Source: Geobacillus thermoleovorans (GTDB taxonomy: Bacteria > Bacillota > Bacilli > Bacillales > Anoxybacillaceae). Taken from it: a stretch of DNA of 64,000 bases. Of the stretch, positions 52,434 through 61,329 are shown one piece after another. The notes beneath the pieces are model-generated. The model was not told the DNA's origin, made no database searches, and worked only from the letters and a program-made list of their open reading frames with translations. Within the stretch, counting starts at the first letter, position 1, and each line of letters opens with the position of its first letter. Location: NCBI RefSeq assembly GCF_001610955.1, contig NZ_CP014335.1:537001-601000 (forward strand), given 5' to 3'. A program made the position numbers and the translations under genes.

Positions 52434-53297
52434 GTGTATAAGCTGTTGGCGCTCAACATTGACGGAACGATTTTAAAAAACAACGGCCGCCTGCCGCGCG
52501 AAACAAAAGAGGCGGTCGACTATGTGAAGAAAAAAGGAGTTTATGTTACGTTAATCACGAGCCGCAATTTGCTTTCCGCCCGCAAAGTGGCGAAAGCGCT
52601 GCGGCTTGATGGGATGCTCATTGCATTCCAAGGAGCGATGATTGCCAGAACGCTTGATGATAGGCTGTTTGACGCCGTGATCCCTGAGGAGCGGACGTTT
52701 AATATCGTGCAAATTTTGGAAAACTTCAACTGCAACATCCGCCTCATGCATGAGCGGTATTCGCTCGGCAATCGGAAGAAAGTGAAGAAAAACCTTGTCG
52801 TGCAAACGGTTCTCTCCTCAAGCGACCCGTTTTTCTATCCGACTCAATTTGTCGATTCACTTGGCGATGTGCTGATCGACGAACCGATCGCTGTGCCGAA
52901 AATTGATGTATATTTTGCTACAGACGAAGAGAGGGATGCAGCGGCCGCTTTATTGACGAAATCGATTCCGTCCATTGATATGATTATGCAGCCAAACGGA
53001 AAAATGGAAATTGTCCCGCAAGGAGTGTCTAAACTCGCGGGGTTGCGCCGGCTGGCTCAACATATCGGCGTATCGTTGAAAGAAACGGTGATGATCGGTG
53101 ACGGCCTTGACGATTTGCCGGCGATTGAAGCGGCTGGGCTCGGCGTCGCCATGGGGAACGCACCGCTTGAGGTGAAGCGGGCGGCCGACTGGGTGACGCG
53201 TTCGAACGAACAGCTCGGCGTCGCCTACATGGTGAAAGAACATTTCCGCAAACAGCAACGGATCGAGTTTTTGCAAAAACTCAAAACGAAACAGTAA
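52434..53297 (+). CDS. yhaX: Cof-type HAD phosphatase YhaX
   Basis: A 287-residue HAD hydrolase with a Cof-type cap. The first motif reads Leu-Asn-Ile-Asp-Gly-Thr-Ile (residues 7-13). The usual first Asp of DxD is replaced by Asn8, while Asp10 is present, so activity may be reduced or altered. Gly-Asp-Gly-Leu-Asp-Asp-Leu-Pro near 222 is the intact metal motif. The start is GTG 52434 after AAGGGGGAG. In B. subtilis the orthologue is sporulation-associated. Confidence 0.9.
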   Translation: MYKLLALNIDGTILKNNGRLPRETKEAVDYVKKKGVYVTLITSRNLLSARKVAKALRLDGMLIAFQGAMIARTLDDRLFDAVIPEERTFNIVQILENFNCNIRLMHERYSLGNRKKVKKNLVVQTVLSSSDPFFYPTQFVDSLGDVLIDEPIAVPKIDVYFATDEERDAAAALLTKSIPSIDMIMQPNGKMEIVPQGVSKLAGLRRLAQHIGVSLKETVMIGDGLDDLPAIEAAGLGVAMGNAPLEVKRAADWVTRSNEQLGVAYMVKEHFRKQQRIEFLQKLKTKQ

Positions 53298-53370
53298 GCA
53301 GCTTGAGCGGGGAGCGAACCGTGAGCGGACAACTGGCGCTTGCCGTTTTCACGAAAATCATAAAAATGAG

Positions 53371-53397
53371 GCCGGAGCGAATGTCCGGCTTTTTTAA
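53371..53397 (+). terminator. Terminator of yhaX
   Basis: Stem GCCGGA / TCCGGC followed by TTTTTT. Confidence 0.85.
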
Positions 53398-53517
53398 TCT
53401 AGTTGGCCGGGCGAGAGTCATTTCCATAAAGTCGGCGGCAAAGGTGCATTCTTCCGCTTGACGAAGGAAACAGCCGTTCAGTACACTGAAAGAAGTTTGA
53501 AAGAAAAGGTGATGAAC

Positions 53518-55017
53518 GTGCGGATCGAAATTCAAGGACTGCCTCATCCGGAACGGTTTCAGCGCCCGCTCGAAGTGATGACCGAGCTGTTCTTCGAAGC
53601 GCCGGAGCTGTCGCTCGCGCCGCTTCCCGAGGCCGATATGGCCGTTATGTTTTCCGTCAAGAAAGACGGGTGCATCGCTGTTTCTGGGACGCTTCTCGAC
53701 AAGACGTCCGGGCGCGTTGAGGAAGCGAGTCATGAATGCAGCACGCCGGCGGATGCTGACGGGAAAACGTACGAAAAACAGCTGAAAAACGCCGTTTTGC
53801 ATGTCTATTTGACGTTGCTTGAGCGTTCTACCGGCCTCATTCAGCCGTGGGGCGTGCTGACCGGCGTTCGTCCGGTCAAGCTGCTTCATCAGCTTTTGCG
53901 CTCAGGCCTTTCGAAAGAAGAGGCGCACCGGAAGCTGGCTGAAGAGTATTTAGTGACAAACGAAAAAATCGAATTAATGCAAGCGATCGTGGATCGTCAG
54001 CTCACGGTCGTTCCGGATTTATACGATTTGGCCCACGAAGTGAGCATCTATATCGGCATTCCATTTTGCCCAACGAAATGCGCCTATTGCACATTTCCGG
54101 CGTACGCCATCAACGGCCGCCAAGGGTCGGTCGACGCCTTTTTGGCCGGCCTTCATTACGAAATGGAGGCGGTCGGCCGCTTTTTGCGCGAGCGCGGCAT
54201 CCGCATCACAACGATTTACTATGGCGGCGGGACGCCGACGAGCATTACGGCCGACGAGATGGACCGGCTGTACGCTCATATGTATGACGTATTTCCAGAC
54301 GTCGACCGCGTCCGCGAAATCACGGTCGAAGCCGGGCGTCCGGATACGATTACGCCGGAGAAGCTCGAAGTGTTGAAAAAGTGGCGGATCGACCGCATCA
54401 GCATTAACCCGCAATCCTACATTCAGGAGACGTTAAAAGCGATCGGGCGCCATCATACGGTCGAAGAGACGATCCACAAGTTTCATTTAGCAAGGCAAAT
54501 GGGTATGAACAACATTAATATGGATTTAATCATCGGACTGCCCGGCGAGGGTCTGGCGGAATTTACGCATACGCTCGCCGAGACGGAGCGGCTCATGCCG
54601 GAATCGCTCACCATCCACACGCTGTCATTTAAACGGGCGTCGGAAATGACAAAGAACAAACAAAAGTACAAAGTCGCCAGCCGCGAGGAAGTGCAGGCGA
54701 TGATGAAGGCTGCCCAAGAATGGACAAAGGAACACGGTTATGTCCCTTACTATTTGTATCGACAAAAAAACATTCTCGGCAACCTTGAAAACGTCGGCTA
54801 CGCGCTGCCAGGTCAAGAGAGCATATACAACATTATGATCATGGAAGAGCAGCAGTCGATCATCGGCCTTGGCTGCGGGGCATCAAGCAAGTTTGTCGAT
54901 CCGAAAACGCGGAAAATCACCCGCCAGGCGAACCCCAAAGAGCCGAAAGTGTACAACGAGCATTTCGCCGAATATACGGAAGAGAAAATCAATATATTAA
55001 AGGAAATATTTGGATAA
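53518..55017 (+). CDS. hemZ: Coproporphyrinogen III oxidase-like radical SAM protein HemZ
   Basis: A 499-residue radical SAM enzyme. An N-terminal extension (about 1-160) precedes the core with Cys-Pro-Thr-Lys-Cys-Ala-Tyr-Cys near residue 184, the 4Fe-4S ligands, and Tyr-Gly-Gly-Gly-Thr-Pro-Thr near 239. B. subtilis HemZ is similar and linked to anaerobic haem synthesis; many relatives are not true CPO enzymes. GTG 53518 fits AAAAGGTG best; ATG 53512 is possible. Confidence 0.9.
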   Translation: MRIEIQGLPHPERFQRPLEVMTELFFEAPELSLAPLPEADMAVMFSVKKDGCIAVSGTLLDKTSGRVEEASHECSTPADADGKTYEKQLKNAVLHVYLTLLERSTGLIQPWGVLTGVRPVKLLHQLLRSGLSKEEAHRKLAEEYLVTNEKIELMQAIVDRQLTVVPDLYDLAHEVSIYIGIPFCPTKCAYCTFPAYAINGRQGSVDAFLAGLHYEMEAVGRFLRERGIRITTIYYGGGTPTSITADEMDRLYAHMYDVFPDVDRVREITVEAGRPDTITPEKLEVLKKWRIDRISINPQSYIQETLKAIGRHHTVEETIHKFHLARQMGMNNINMDLIIGLPGEGLAEFTHTLAETERLMPESLTIHTLSFKRASEMTKNKQKYKVASREEVQAMMKAAQEWTKEHGYVPYYLYRQKNILGNLENVGYALPGQESIYNIMIMEEQQSIIGLGCGASSKFVDPKTRKITRQANPKEPKVYNEHFAEYTEEKINILKEIFG

Positions 55018-55021
55018 ATAA

Positions 55022-55053
55022 CAACACCCCGGGAACAACCCCGGGGTGTTTTG
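55022..55053 (+). terminator. Terminator of hemZ
   Basis: Stem AACACCCCGGG / CCCGGGGTGTT followed by TTG. It is only a few bases from the convergent yhzD stop. Confidence 0.85.
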
Positions 55054-55054
55054 A

Positions 55055-55240
55055 TTAGCGGTGAAATAAAATGAGCTTGCCGCTGGCATTGACGCAACGG
55101 TGTGTTTTGTCCCAACAGCCGCGCTCGCGCAGCTTTTGTTCACCGATTTTTTTCGCTTCTTCATCATTGGCTGCTTCAAACGTTTCATCGAGCAATTTTT
55201 CTCCGTCGCGCTCAAAAGCGGTCAACGTATACATCGGCAT
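55055..55240 (-). CDS. yhzD: YhzD-like small protein
   Basis: A 61-residue protein (Met-Pro-Met-Tyr-Thr-Leu-Thr-Ala-Phe-Glu-Arg-Asp-Gly, then Arg-Gly-Cys-Trp-Asp-Lys-Thr-His-Arg-Cys) matching the small YhzD family beside hemZ/yhaQ in Bacillus. AAAGGAG precedes ATG 55240. Function unknown; two cysteines may bind metal. Confidence 0.8.
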   Translation of the reverse strand: MPMYTLTAFERDGEKLLDETFEAANDEEAKKIGEQKLRERGCWDKTHRCVNASGKLILFHR

Positions 55241-55389
55241 GTCACCATCTCCTTTCGCTGAATCATCATTCATTTCTCTTTCATTTAGAGGTTTGATAGG
55301 CAAATTCCTGCTTCTGTCTGAAACTTTTTTTGAGACTGCACGTTTTAATAATGTGGATGGAAAATTTGTTTTACGTTGGGGGAATGTGG

Positions 55390-56289
55390 ATGAGTTTAGA
55401 GATCATTGAGGTGACGAAACGGTTTGGTCAGGCGACGGCCGTCGACCATTTGACGTTGACGGTTCCAGAAGGGGAGATGTTCGGATTGCTTGGGGCGAAC
55501 GGAGCGGGAAAAACGACGACCTTTCGCATGATTTTAGGCCTTCTGCTCCCGACGGAAGGGGTGATCCGTTGGCAAGGCGAACCGATTGATTACTCGAAAG
55601 GCCATCTGATCGGCTATTTGCCGGAAGAGCGCGGGTTGTACCCGAAGCTGAAAGTGCAAGAGCAGCTTTTGTATTTAGGGCGGTTGCGTGGAATGAAGAA
55701 GACGGATATTCTTCCGGAAATCGACCGCTGGCTTGAGCGCTTCCATATCCGCGATTATGCCAACAAGCGGGTGGAGGAGCTGTCGAAAGGCAACCAACAA
55801 AAAATCCAGTTTATCGCTGCTGTGCTTCATCGACCGAAGCTATTAATCTTGGATGAGCCATTCAGCGGTCTTGATCCGGTGAACGTTGAACTGTTGAAAG
55901 AAGCGGTGCTTGATTTAAAACGGAACGGCACGACCATTGTCTTCTCGAGTCATCGGATGGAACATGTGGAAGAGCTGTGCGAACATGTCTGCATTTTGCG
56001 CCGCGGCCGCGCGGTGGTGGCTGGAGCGCTGCGTGAACTGAAACGTTCGTTTGGCAAACAAATCCTTGTTATTCAAGGGGACGGGCCGTTTGAAGAATTG
56101 GCGCGGTTTCCTGGCGTTTTGCAGTGGAAGAGGACGGCGGAAGGGGTGCGGCTGCAAATCGCCAATGAGGAGACGGCACAAGCGATACTCGGCCATATAG
56201 CAGGAAAAGTCGCGGTTCGTCTGTTTGCCTTGGAAGAACCGTCTCTGAATGATATCTTTATTGAAAAAGTAGGTGCGGCGTATGAATAA
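55390..56289 (+). CDS. yhaQ: ABC transporter ATPase YhaQ (NatA-like)
   Basis: A 299-residue ATPase with Walker A Gly-Ala-Asn-Gly-Ala-Gly-Lys-Thr-Thr near residue 38, a signature Leu-Ser-Lys-Gly-Asn-Gln-Gln near 131, and Walker B Leu-Ile-Leu-Asp-Glu-Pro near 150. The C-terminal DUF4162-like region is typical of Na+ or drug exporters. ATG 55390 follows TTGGGGGA. It overlaps yhaP by 8 bp. Confidence 0.92.
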   Translation: MSLEIIEVTKRFGQATAVDHLTLTVPEGEMFGLLGANGAGKTTTFRMILGLLLPTEGVIRWQGEPIDYSKGHLIGYLPEERGLYPKLKVQEQLLYLGRLRGMKKTDILPEIDRWLERFHIRDYANKRVEELSKGNQQKIQFIAAVLHRPKLLILDEPFSGLDPVNVELLKEAVLDLKRNGTTIVFSSHRMEHVEELCEHVCILRRGRAVVAGALRELKRSFGKQILVIQGDGPFEELARFPGVLQWKRTAEGVRLQIANEETAQAILGHIAGKVAVRLFALEEPSLNDIFIEKVGAAYE

Positions 56290-57511
56290 GTTTTTCCTTG
56301 TGGCGGGGCATACGTATGGAACGAAGCTGAGGGCGAAAGCATTTCTTGTGACAACCGCCATCACTTGCCTGTTGATCATCGGGGTGGCCAACATTCAGCC
56401 GATCATCGAGTTTTTCACCGGTGATGAAAAGACTCATGTCGCGGTCATTGACCGCACGGGATCTTTGTACGGTCCGCTTGAGAAGCAGGTAAGCCATGAC
56501 CAAATCGCGTTGACGAAAATTACGGATATGGAAAACGAAGCGAAAGAAGCAGTCAAAGAAGGCAAATGGGACGGATTGCTCGTATTGTCCATGGATGCGG
56601 AAGGATTGCCGGAAGCGGTGTATTATGCCAATACGATTGTGGACAATCAGACGCCTGAGGAACTCAAACGAGCGCTAAGCCAGCTGAAAACAGCGCTTTC
56701 AGCCGCTAAGCTCGGCCTGACGGATGAACAAATGGCAGAGCTTTACAAACCGGTTCCGTTCCAAAAGGTGGCATTGGAAAAAAACGCGAAGACGGAAGAG
56801 GAGTTGAACCAAGCGCGCGCTCTTGTTTATGTCCTTCTTTTCGCGATGTATATGTTTGTTTTGATGTATGGAGGAATGATTGCGACGGAGGTGGCGACGG
56901 AAAAATCGTCGCGCGTGATGGAAATTTTAGTGTCAAGCGTCCCGCCGGTCCAACAGCTGTTTGGCAAAATCATCGGCGTTGCTCTTGTGAGCTTGACGCA
57001 ATTTTTCGTTTTTTTCGCCGTCGCTTTCGCCGCGTTAAAAACGAGCGGGCAGGAAGTGTGGCGTTTCCTCGGATTTGACCACCTGCCGGCATCGATATTT
57101 GTGTATGCACTCGTTTTTTTCTTGCTCGGTTACCTCTTGTATGCGGTGCTATTTGCCGTGCTCGGTTCGCTCGTCAGCCGGGTCGAAGATGTGCAGCCGG
57201 CGATTACGCCGGTCATGATGTTGGTTGTCGCTGCATTTATGATCGCGATGTTTGGCTTGAATGCGCCAGAGTCGGCGTTCGTGACCGGCGCCTCGTTTGT
57301 TCCCTTTTTCGCTCCGATGCTCATGTTTTTGCGCATCGGCCTCGTTTCCGTGCCGGGGTGGGAAGTGGCGCTTTGCCTTGTGCTTTTAGCGGCGACGATT
57401 GCCTTGCTGATCTATTTTGGCGCCAAAGTGTATCGAGGCGGTGTGCTGATGTATGGGCGAATGAACATTTTCAAGGATATAAAACGGGCCATTCAGCTAA
57501 CAAAAAAATAA
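56282..57511 (+). CDS. yhaP: ABC transporter permease YhaP (NatB-like)
   Basis: A 409-residue permease. One N-terminal helix, a large extracytoplasmic domain (about residues 45-180) and five or six C-terminal helices give the ABC2/NatB layout. [13 protein letters not shown] near 205 is the coupling-helix signature. ATG 56282 lies inside the end of yhaQ. The exported substrate (Na+ or a toxic compound) is not known. Confidence 0.92.
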   Translation: MNKFFLVAGHTYGTKLRAKAFLVTTAITCLLIIGVANIQPIIEFFTGDEKTHVAVIDRTGSLYGPLEKQVSHDQIALTKITDMENEAKEAVKEGKWDGLLVLSMDAEGLPEAVYYANTIVDNQTPEELKRALSQLKTALSAAKLGLTDEQMAELYKPVPFQKVALEKNAKTEEELNQARALVYVLLFAMYMFVLMYGGMIATEVATEKSSRVMEILVSSVPPVQQLFGKIIGVALVSLTQFFVFFAVAFAALKTSGQEVWRFLGFDHLPASIFVYALVFFLLGYLLYAVLFAVLGSLVSRVEDVQPAITPVMMLVVAAFMIAMFGLNAPESAFVTGASFVPFFAPMLMFLRIGLVSVPGWEVALCLVLLAATIALLIYFGAKVYRGGVLMYGRMNIFKDIKRAIQLTKK

Positions 57512-57542
57512 ACAGCGTGACGGGGCGTTTGGGCCAATGTTT

Positions 57543-57571
57543 CCTTGCCGTTTCGGCAAGGCTTTCTTTTT
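57543..57571 (+). terminator. Terminator of yhaQP
   Basis: Stem CCTTGCCG / CGGCAAGG followed by CTTTCTTTTT. Confidence 0.82.
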
Positions 57572-57629
57572 GCCCTCTAACCGTTATGATATACTAGAAA
57601 GTACGTACAGAGAAACGGAGGAGAACGAA

Positions 57630-58607
57630 GTGGCGAAAGGCATCATCCATTATGAGGTTGGGGAACAAGTTGATCTCTTTTTGCTCATCAAATCAGCAAC
57701 GAAAGGCATCGCCAGCAACGGCAAGCCGTTCTTAACTTTGATTTTGCAAGATAAAAGCGGCGACATTGAAGCCAAACTGTGGGATGTCTCGCCGGATGAC
57801 GAAGAGCGGTATGTGCCGGAGTGCATCGTCAAAGTGGCGGGAGACATCCATAACTACCGCGGCAAATTGCAGCTGCGCATCCGTTCGATCCGTCCTGCTC
57901 ATCCGGGCGATGCCGTGCGCATCGATGACTTTTTGGAGAAGGCTCCGCTCGGCCGCGAGGAAATGAAGGCGAAAGTCATGGAATACATATTTGCGATGGA
58001 AAATCCAAACATCCAGCGCATTACCCGCTATTTGTTGAAAAAATACGAAAAGGCGTTTTTTGAGTATCCAGCGGCGACGAAAAACCATCATGAATTTATC
58101 TCCGGACTGGCGTACCACGTCGTGTCGATGCTCGAGCTCGCCAAGGCGCTCATCCATCTCTATCCGTCGCTCAATAAAGATTTGCTTTATGCCGGCGTCA
58201 TTTTGCATGACCTTGGCAAAGTGATTGAACTATCCGGTCCGGTATCGGCGGCGTATACGCTTGAAGGAAATTTGCTCGGACACATTTCGATCATGGTGAG
58301 CGAGATCAGCAAGGCGGCGGAACAGCTCGGCATTCAAGGTGAAGAAGTTGTCATTTTGCAACATCTTGTGCTCGCGCATCATGGCAAGGCGGAGTGGGGC
58401 AGCCCGAAGCCGCCGCTCGTCAAAGAAGCTGAGGTGCTTCATTACATTGACAATTTGGATGCGAAAATTACGATGATCGACCGCGCGCTCGAGAAGGTGA
58501 AGCCGGGCGAGTTTACGGAACGCGTTTTTGCCCTTGACAACCGCTCGTTTTACAAACCAGCGTTTTTGTCTGTTTCAAAGCCAAAAAATCCGGGTAGTAA
58601 AGAGTAG
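57630..58607 (+). CDS. yhaM: 3'-5' exoribonuclease YhaM
   Basis: A 325-residue exonuclease. An N-terminal OB fold (about 1-95, [11 protein letters not shown]) precedes an HD domain with His-His-Glu-Phe near 160, His-Asp-Leu-Gly-Lys near 195 and a distal Asp in Asp-Asn-Leu-Asp-Ala-Lys near 276. YhaM trims single-stranded RNA and DNA ends. The start is GTG 57630 after GGAGGAG. Confidence 0.95.
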
Positions 58608-58630
58608 GGGCGGAAAAAGGGGGGATGATC

Positions 58631-58759
58631 ATGATCGAACCGATCATTGAAATCGTCCCGACGACTCAGTATGAACAGGCGAAAGAAGAGTTGAACGAGC
58701 TGCGCCGACAGTGGAAGAAAGCGAAGAAGAAAACAAAGAAGAAGCGAAACGAAGCATAA
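58631..58759 (+). CDS. 42-residue Lys-rich small protein
   Basis: An acidic N-terminus (Met-Ile-Glu-Pro-Ile-Ile-Glu-Ile-Val-Pro) and a strongly basic helical end with many Lys-Lys-Lys. A G-rich ribosome-binding site lies 6 nt before ATG 58631. It follows yhaM by 23 bp and ends before a terminator, so it is probably the second gene of that unit. Unknown function; the basic tail could bind RNA. Confidence 0.7.
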   Translation: MIEPIIEIVPTTQYEQAKEELNELRRQWKKAKKKTKKKRNEA

Positions 58760-58769
58760 GCGTTGTCCC

Positions 58770-58800
58770 TAAGAAAGAGGCGGCTTTCCCGCCTCTTTCT
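58770..58800 (+). terminator. Terminator of the yhaM unit
   Basis: Stem AGAAAGAGGCGG / CCGCCTCTTTCT. Confidence 0.85.
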
Positions 58801-58871
58801 CCATGCATACTGCTCCCTTGTTGCGCGTATAGTGTACTAAGTACAAGACAAGCATACAAGGGGGAATGGCG

Positions 58872-59060
58872 ATGCTCAGTTTGCCTTGGTGGGTGTATTT
58901 GGTTGTTGCCGGCATTATTTTCAGCGGCTATATGACCGTAAAAACGGCGGCGCGTGAGCGGGAAATCGACGAAGCATTCATTGAAAAAGAAGGGGAGATT
59001 TACATGGAGCGCATCCGAAAGGAGCGCGAGCGGCGGAAACAAGCGAAGTCCTTGCAATAG
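58872..59060 (+). CDS. yhaL: Sporulation protein YhaL
   Basis: A 62-residue protein with one N-terminal helix (Trp-Trp-Val-Tyr-Leu-Val-Val-Ala-Gly-Ile-Ile) and a charged, helical cytoplasmic tail. It matches YhaL, known from spore formers and encoded near prsA/yhaM. ATG 58872 has AAGGGGG at 6 nt after an adjacent in-frame ATG at 58866. Confidence 0.88.
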   Translation: MLSLPWWVYLVVAGIIFSGYMTVKTAAREREIDEAFIEKEGEIYMERIRKERERRKQAKSLQ

Positions 59061-59080
59061 CAGGGGCTTTCTTTTTTTGG
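59044..59080 (+). terminator. Terminator overlapping the yhaL end
   Basis: AAGTCCTTGC pairs with GCAGGGGCTT through the stop codon, followed by TCTTTTTTT. Confidence 0.7.
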
Positions 59081-59090
59081 AAGATTTCGT

Positions 59091-59105
59091 TTGAAAGCGT
59101 TTTTT
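59091..59105. promoter_or_regulatory. Candidate cre (CcpA) site before serC
   Basis: TTGAAAGCGTTTTTT matches the WTGNAANCGNWNNCW pattern with one mismatch, about 100 bp before serC. Weak evidence. Confidence 0.3.
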
Positions 59106-59189
59106 TCGAAAAATTCTCTTTCTTTTTTTGCGAATCGTGCTAGGATAATAATATCAATGGACTACCAGGAGGCAAAGTGAGGGATGACA

Positions 59190-60272
59190 ATGAAACGCGC
59201 GTACAACTTCAACGCCGGCCCGTCAGCGCTGCCGCTTCCGGTGCTTGAACGGGCGCAAAAAGAGCTGCTTAATTTTCAAAACACCGGCATGTCGGTTATG
59301 GAATTAAGCCACCGAAGCAAGGAATACGAGGCTGTCCATCATGCGGCGAAAGAGCGGCTCAAGCGGCTTCTAAATGTGCCGGACGGATATGACATTTTAT
59401 TTTTGCAAGGCGGGGCGAGCCTGCAGTTTTCAATGGTGCCGATGAACCTCCTCACGGAAGGGAAAATCGGCTGTTATGTGCTGACCGGGGCATGGTCGGA
59501 GAAAGCGCTGAAAGAAGCGCAAAAAATCGGTTTGACAACGGTCGTCGCTTCGAGCAAAGAAGCGAACTACACATACATTCCGCCGCTTGATGACGTCCAA
59601 TGGCCGAAAAACGCCGCCTATGTCCATATTACGTCAAACAACACGATCTTCGGCACTCAATGGAAGGAATTTCCGAACACGCCGGTTGACTTGGTCGCGG
59701 ATATGTCGAGCGATATTTTAAGCCGTCCGTTCGATGTCAGTCAATTTGCCCTCATTTACGCCGGGGCGCAGAAAAATCTCGGCCCGTCAGGAGTCACGGT
59801 TGTCATTCTCCGCAACGATTTGCTTGAGCGCATTCCGGACGGGCTGCCGACGATGCTTGATTACCGGACGCACCAGAAGAGCAATTCGCTGTACAACACG
59901 CCGCCGACGTTTGCGATTTACATGCTGTCGCTCGTGCTCGAATGGGTCGAAGAGCAAGGCGGTGTGGCGGCGATGGAAGAGCGCAACCAGCAAAAGGCGG
60001 CCGTGCTGTATGAGGCGATTGATGAAAGCGGCGGCTTTTACAAACCGCACGCCGAAAAGGGAAGCCGTTCGCTCATGAACGTCACCTTTACGCTTCCAAA
60101 TGAGGAGCTGACGAAAACGTTCCTCGCCGAGGCGAAAGAACGCGGGTTTGTCGGGCTCGGCGGGCACCGATCGGTTGGCGGCTGCCGGGCGTCGATTTAC
60201 AACGCGGTGCCTCTTGAGGCGTGCGAAGCGCTTGCGTCGTTTATGAACGAGTTCCGCCGCCGTTTTGCCTGA
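59190..60272 (+). CDS. serC: Phosphoserine aminotransferase
   Basis: A 360-residue PLP enzyme making 3-phosphoserine in serine synthesis. The start Lys-Arg-Ala-Tyr-Asn-Phe-Asn-Ala-Gly-Pro-Ser-Ala-Leu-Pro is diagnostic. The PLP Lys lies in Tyr-Ala-Gly-Ala-Gln-Lys-Asn-Leu-Gly near residue 196, and Gly-Gly-His-Arg-Ser-Val-Gly-Gly near 328 binds phosphate. I prefer ATG 59190 (TGAGGG at 6 nt) to ATG 59184. Confidence 0.96.
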   Translation: MKRAYNFNAGPSALPLPVLERAQKELLNFQNTGMSVMELSHRSKEYEAVHHAAKERLKRLLNVPDGYDILFLQGGASLQFSMVPMNLLTEGKIGCYVLTGAWSEKALKEAQKIGLTTVVASSKEANYTYIPPLDDVQWPKNAAYVHITSNNTIFGTQWKEFPNTPVDLVADMSSDILSRPFDVSQFALIYAGAQKNLGPSGVTVVILRNDLLERIPDGLPTMLDYRTHQKSNSLYNTPPTFAIYMLSLVLEWVEEQGGVAAMEERNQQKAAVLYEAIDESGGFYKPHAEKGSRSLMNVTFTLPNEELTKTFLAEAKERGFVGLGGHRSVGGCRASIYNAVPLEACEALASFMNEFRRRFA

Positions 60273-60283
60273 AAATTTCTTCT

Positions 60284-60311
60284 TCACTTTTACACTGCAA
60301 AGTGATATAAT
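60284..60311 (+). promoter_or_regulatory. Promoter of trpP
   Basis: TTCACT, a 16-bp spacer and a perfect TATAAT (60306-60311), just upstream of the GAG/UAG repeats. Confidence 0.6.
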
Positions 60312-60313
60312 GA

Positions 60314-60380
60314 TAGAAAAATTCTCGAGCAAAAGATATAGACGAGGAGAGATGAGGAGAGATGAGCATGAATGTGAGAG
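60314..60380 (+). promoter_or_regulatory. Probable TRAP-binding leader of trpP
   Basis: About nine GAG or UAG triplets occur: 60314, 60327, 60339, 60344, 60347, 60354, 60357, 60364 and 60376. They cover the ribosome-binding site and first codons of trpP. B. subtilis trpP is translationally repressed by tryptophan-bound TRAP at such repeats. Some triplets are directly adjacent, which is suboptimal spacing, so exact usage is uncertain. Confidence 0.72.
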
Positions 60381-60892
60381 CATTAGTATCGATGGCGCTG
60401 TTAGTCGGAATCGGAGCCGTGTTGCACGCGGTCATTCCGGGGTTGTTTTTCGGAATGAAGCCGGATATGATGCTGGCGATGATGTTTTTGGCGATTTTGC
60501 TTTTTCCAAACGTCAAAGCGGTCGGCCTTGTCGGCGTCGTCACTGGCTTGATCTCAGCCATGACGACGACGTTCCCGGGCGGACAGCTGCCGAATATGAT
60601 CGATAAGATCATCACCGCCTTTGTCGTGTTTGCCCTAGCGACTTTGATGAAAGCATACAGCCAAACGGTCATTGGGGCTTCAGTGCTGGCGGCAGTCGGC
60701 ACGGTCATTTCCGGCGGGGTGTTTTTGGCTGCGGCGCTCTTGCTTGTCGGGTTGCCGGGCGGAGCGACGTTTTCGGCGCTGTTTGTCACCATCGTGCTGC
60801 CGACAGCGGCGTTGAACGCAGTGGCGATGGCCATCATCTATCCGATCGCATCGTCGATTTTCCGACGGATGAACGTTACAGCGCACGTGTAG
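60368..60892 (+). CDS. trpP: Tryptophan transporter TrpP
   Basis: A 174-residue membrane protein with five or six helices. Gly-Met-Lys-Pro-Asp-Met-Met-Leu near residue 28 and Ile-Leu-Leu-Phe-Pro-Asn near 43 match TrpP (YhaG), the predicted tryptophan permease of Bacillus. ATG 60368 fits GAGGAGAG better than 60362. It follows serC, and the upstream triplet repeats indicate TRAP control. Confidence 0.93.
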   Translation: MNVRALVSMALLVGIGAVLHAVIPGLFFGMKPDMMLAMMFLAILLFPNVKAVGLVGVVTGLISAMTTTFPGGQLPNMIDKIITAFVVFALATLMKAYSQTVIGASVLAAVGTVISGGVFLAAALLLVGLPGGATFSALFVTIVLPTAALNAVAMAIIYPIASSIFRRMNVTAHV

Positions 60893-60898
60893 ACGGCG

Positions 60899-60930
60899 AA
60901 AAACCCGATCATTGCTGGTCGGGTTTTTTG
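60899..60930 (+). terminator. Terminator of trpP
   Basis: Stem AAACCCGATC / GGTCGGGTTT followed by TTTG. Confidence 0.88.
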
Positions 60931-60986
60931 CTATCAAAGAGAGAGTAGGAAAAAAATACTTATGCTCCATTTGTTTTTAACGCGTA

Positions 60987-61175
60987 TTAGACATAGCTGA
61001 GAAGCCAAGCGGTGAGCAAGCAAATGAACGCTATTCCAATATAGCGCAAAGTCCGTTCTTTCAGCAATGCTTTCGGCGGGTACGCCCGCGCTTTCCATAA
61101 GGCGAAAAATGCGTTTATAAAAAGACAGAAAAATAAGAATCCGACAGCGATAAGCAGCCATTGTATATACACCAT
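60987..61175 (-). CDS. Small two-helix membrane protein, unknown
   Basis: A 62-residue protein with two hydrophobic helices around a basic loop ([14 protein letters not shown]). CAGGAGGAG precedes the ATG. It occupies the place of yhaH between trpP and hpr but looks unlike the YtxH-type YhaH. Confidence 0.68.
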   Translation of the reverse strand: MVYIQWLLIAVGFLFFCLFINAFFALWKARAYPPKALLKERTLRYIGIAFICLLTAWLLSYV

Positions 61176-61329
61176 GGCATTCTCCTCCTGTATGCGCCAA
61201 GCGCCTTATGCTTACTACTATGAATATGCAAAAAAAATCATAAAAATAAATACTTTTGTCTTTATTCCTTTTTGTTTTATTGATATAATGGAAAGTAAAA
61301 AATACGGTGAGGGAAGAGTGGGTGGAACG

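Noticed and set aside
59091..59105. A firm CcpA site before serC as a finding
   Set aside because: One mismatch in a degenerate motif within T-rich DNA is easily due to chance, so it is kept only as a low-confidence feature.
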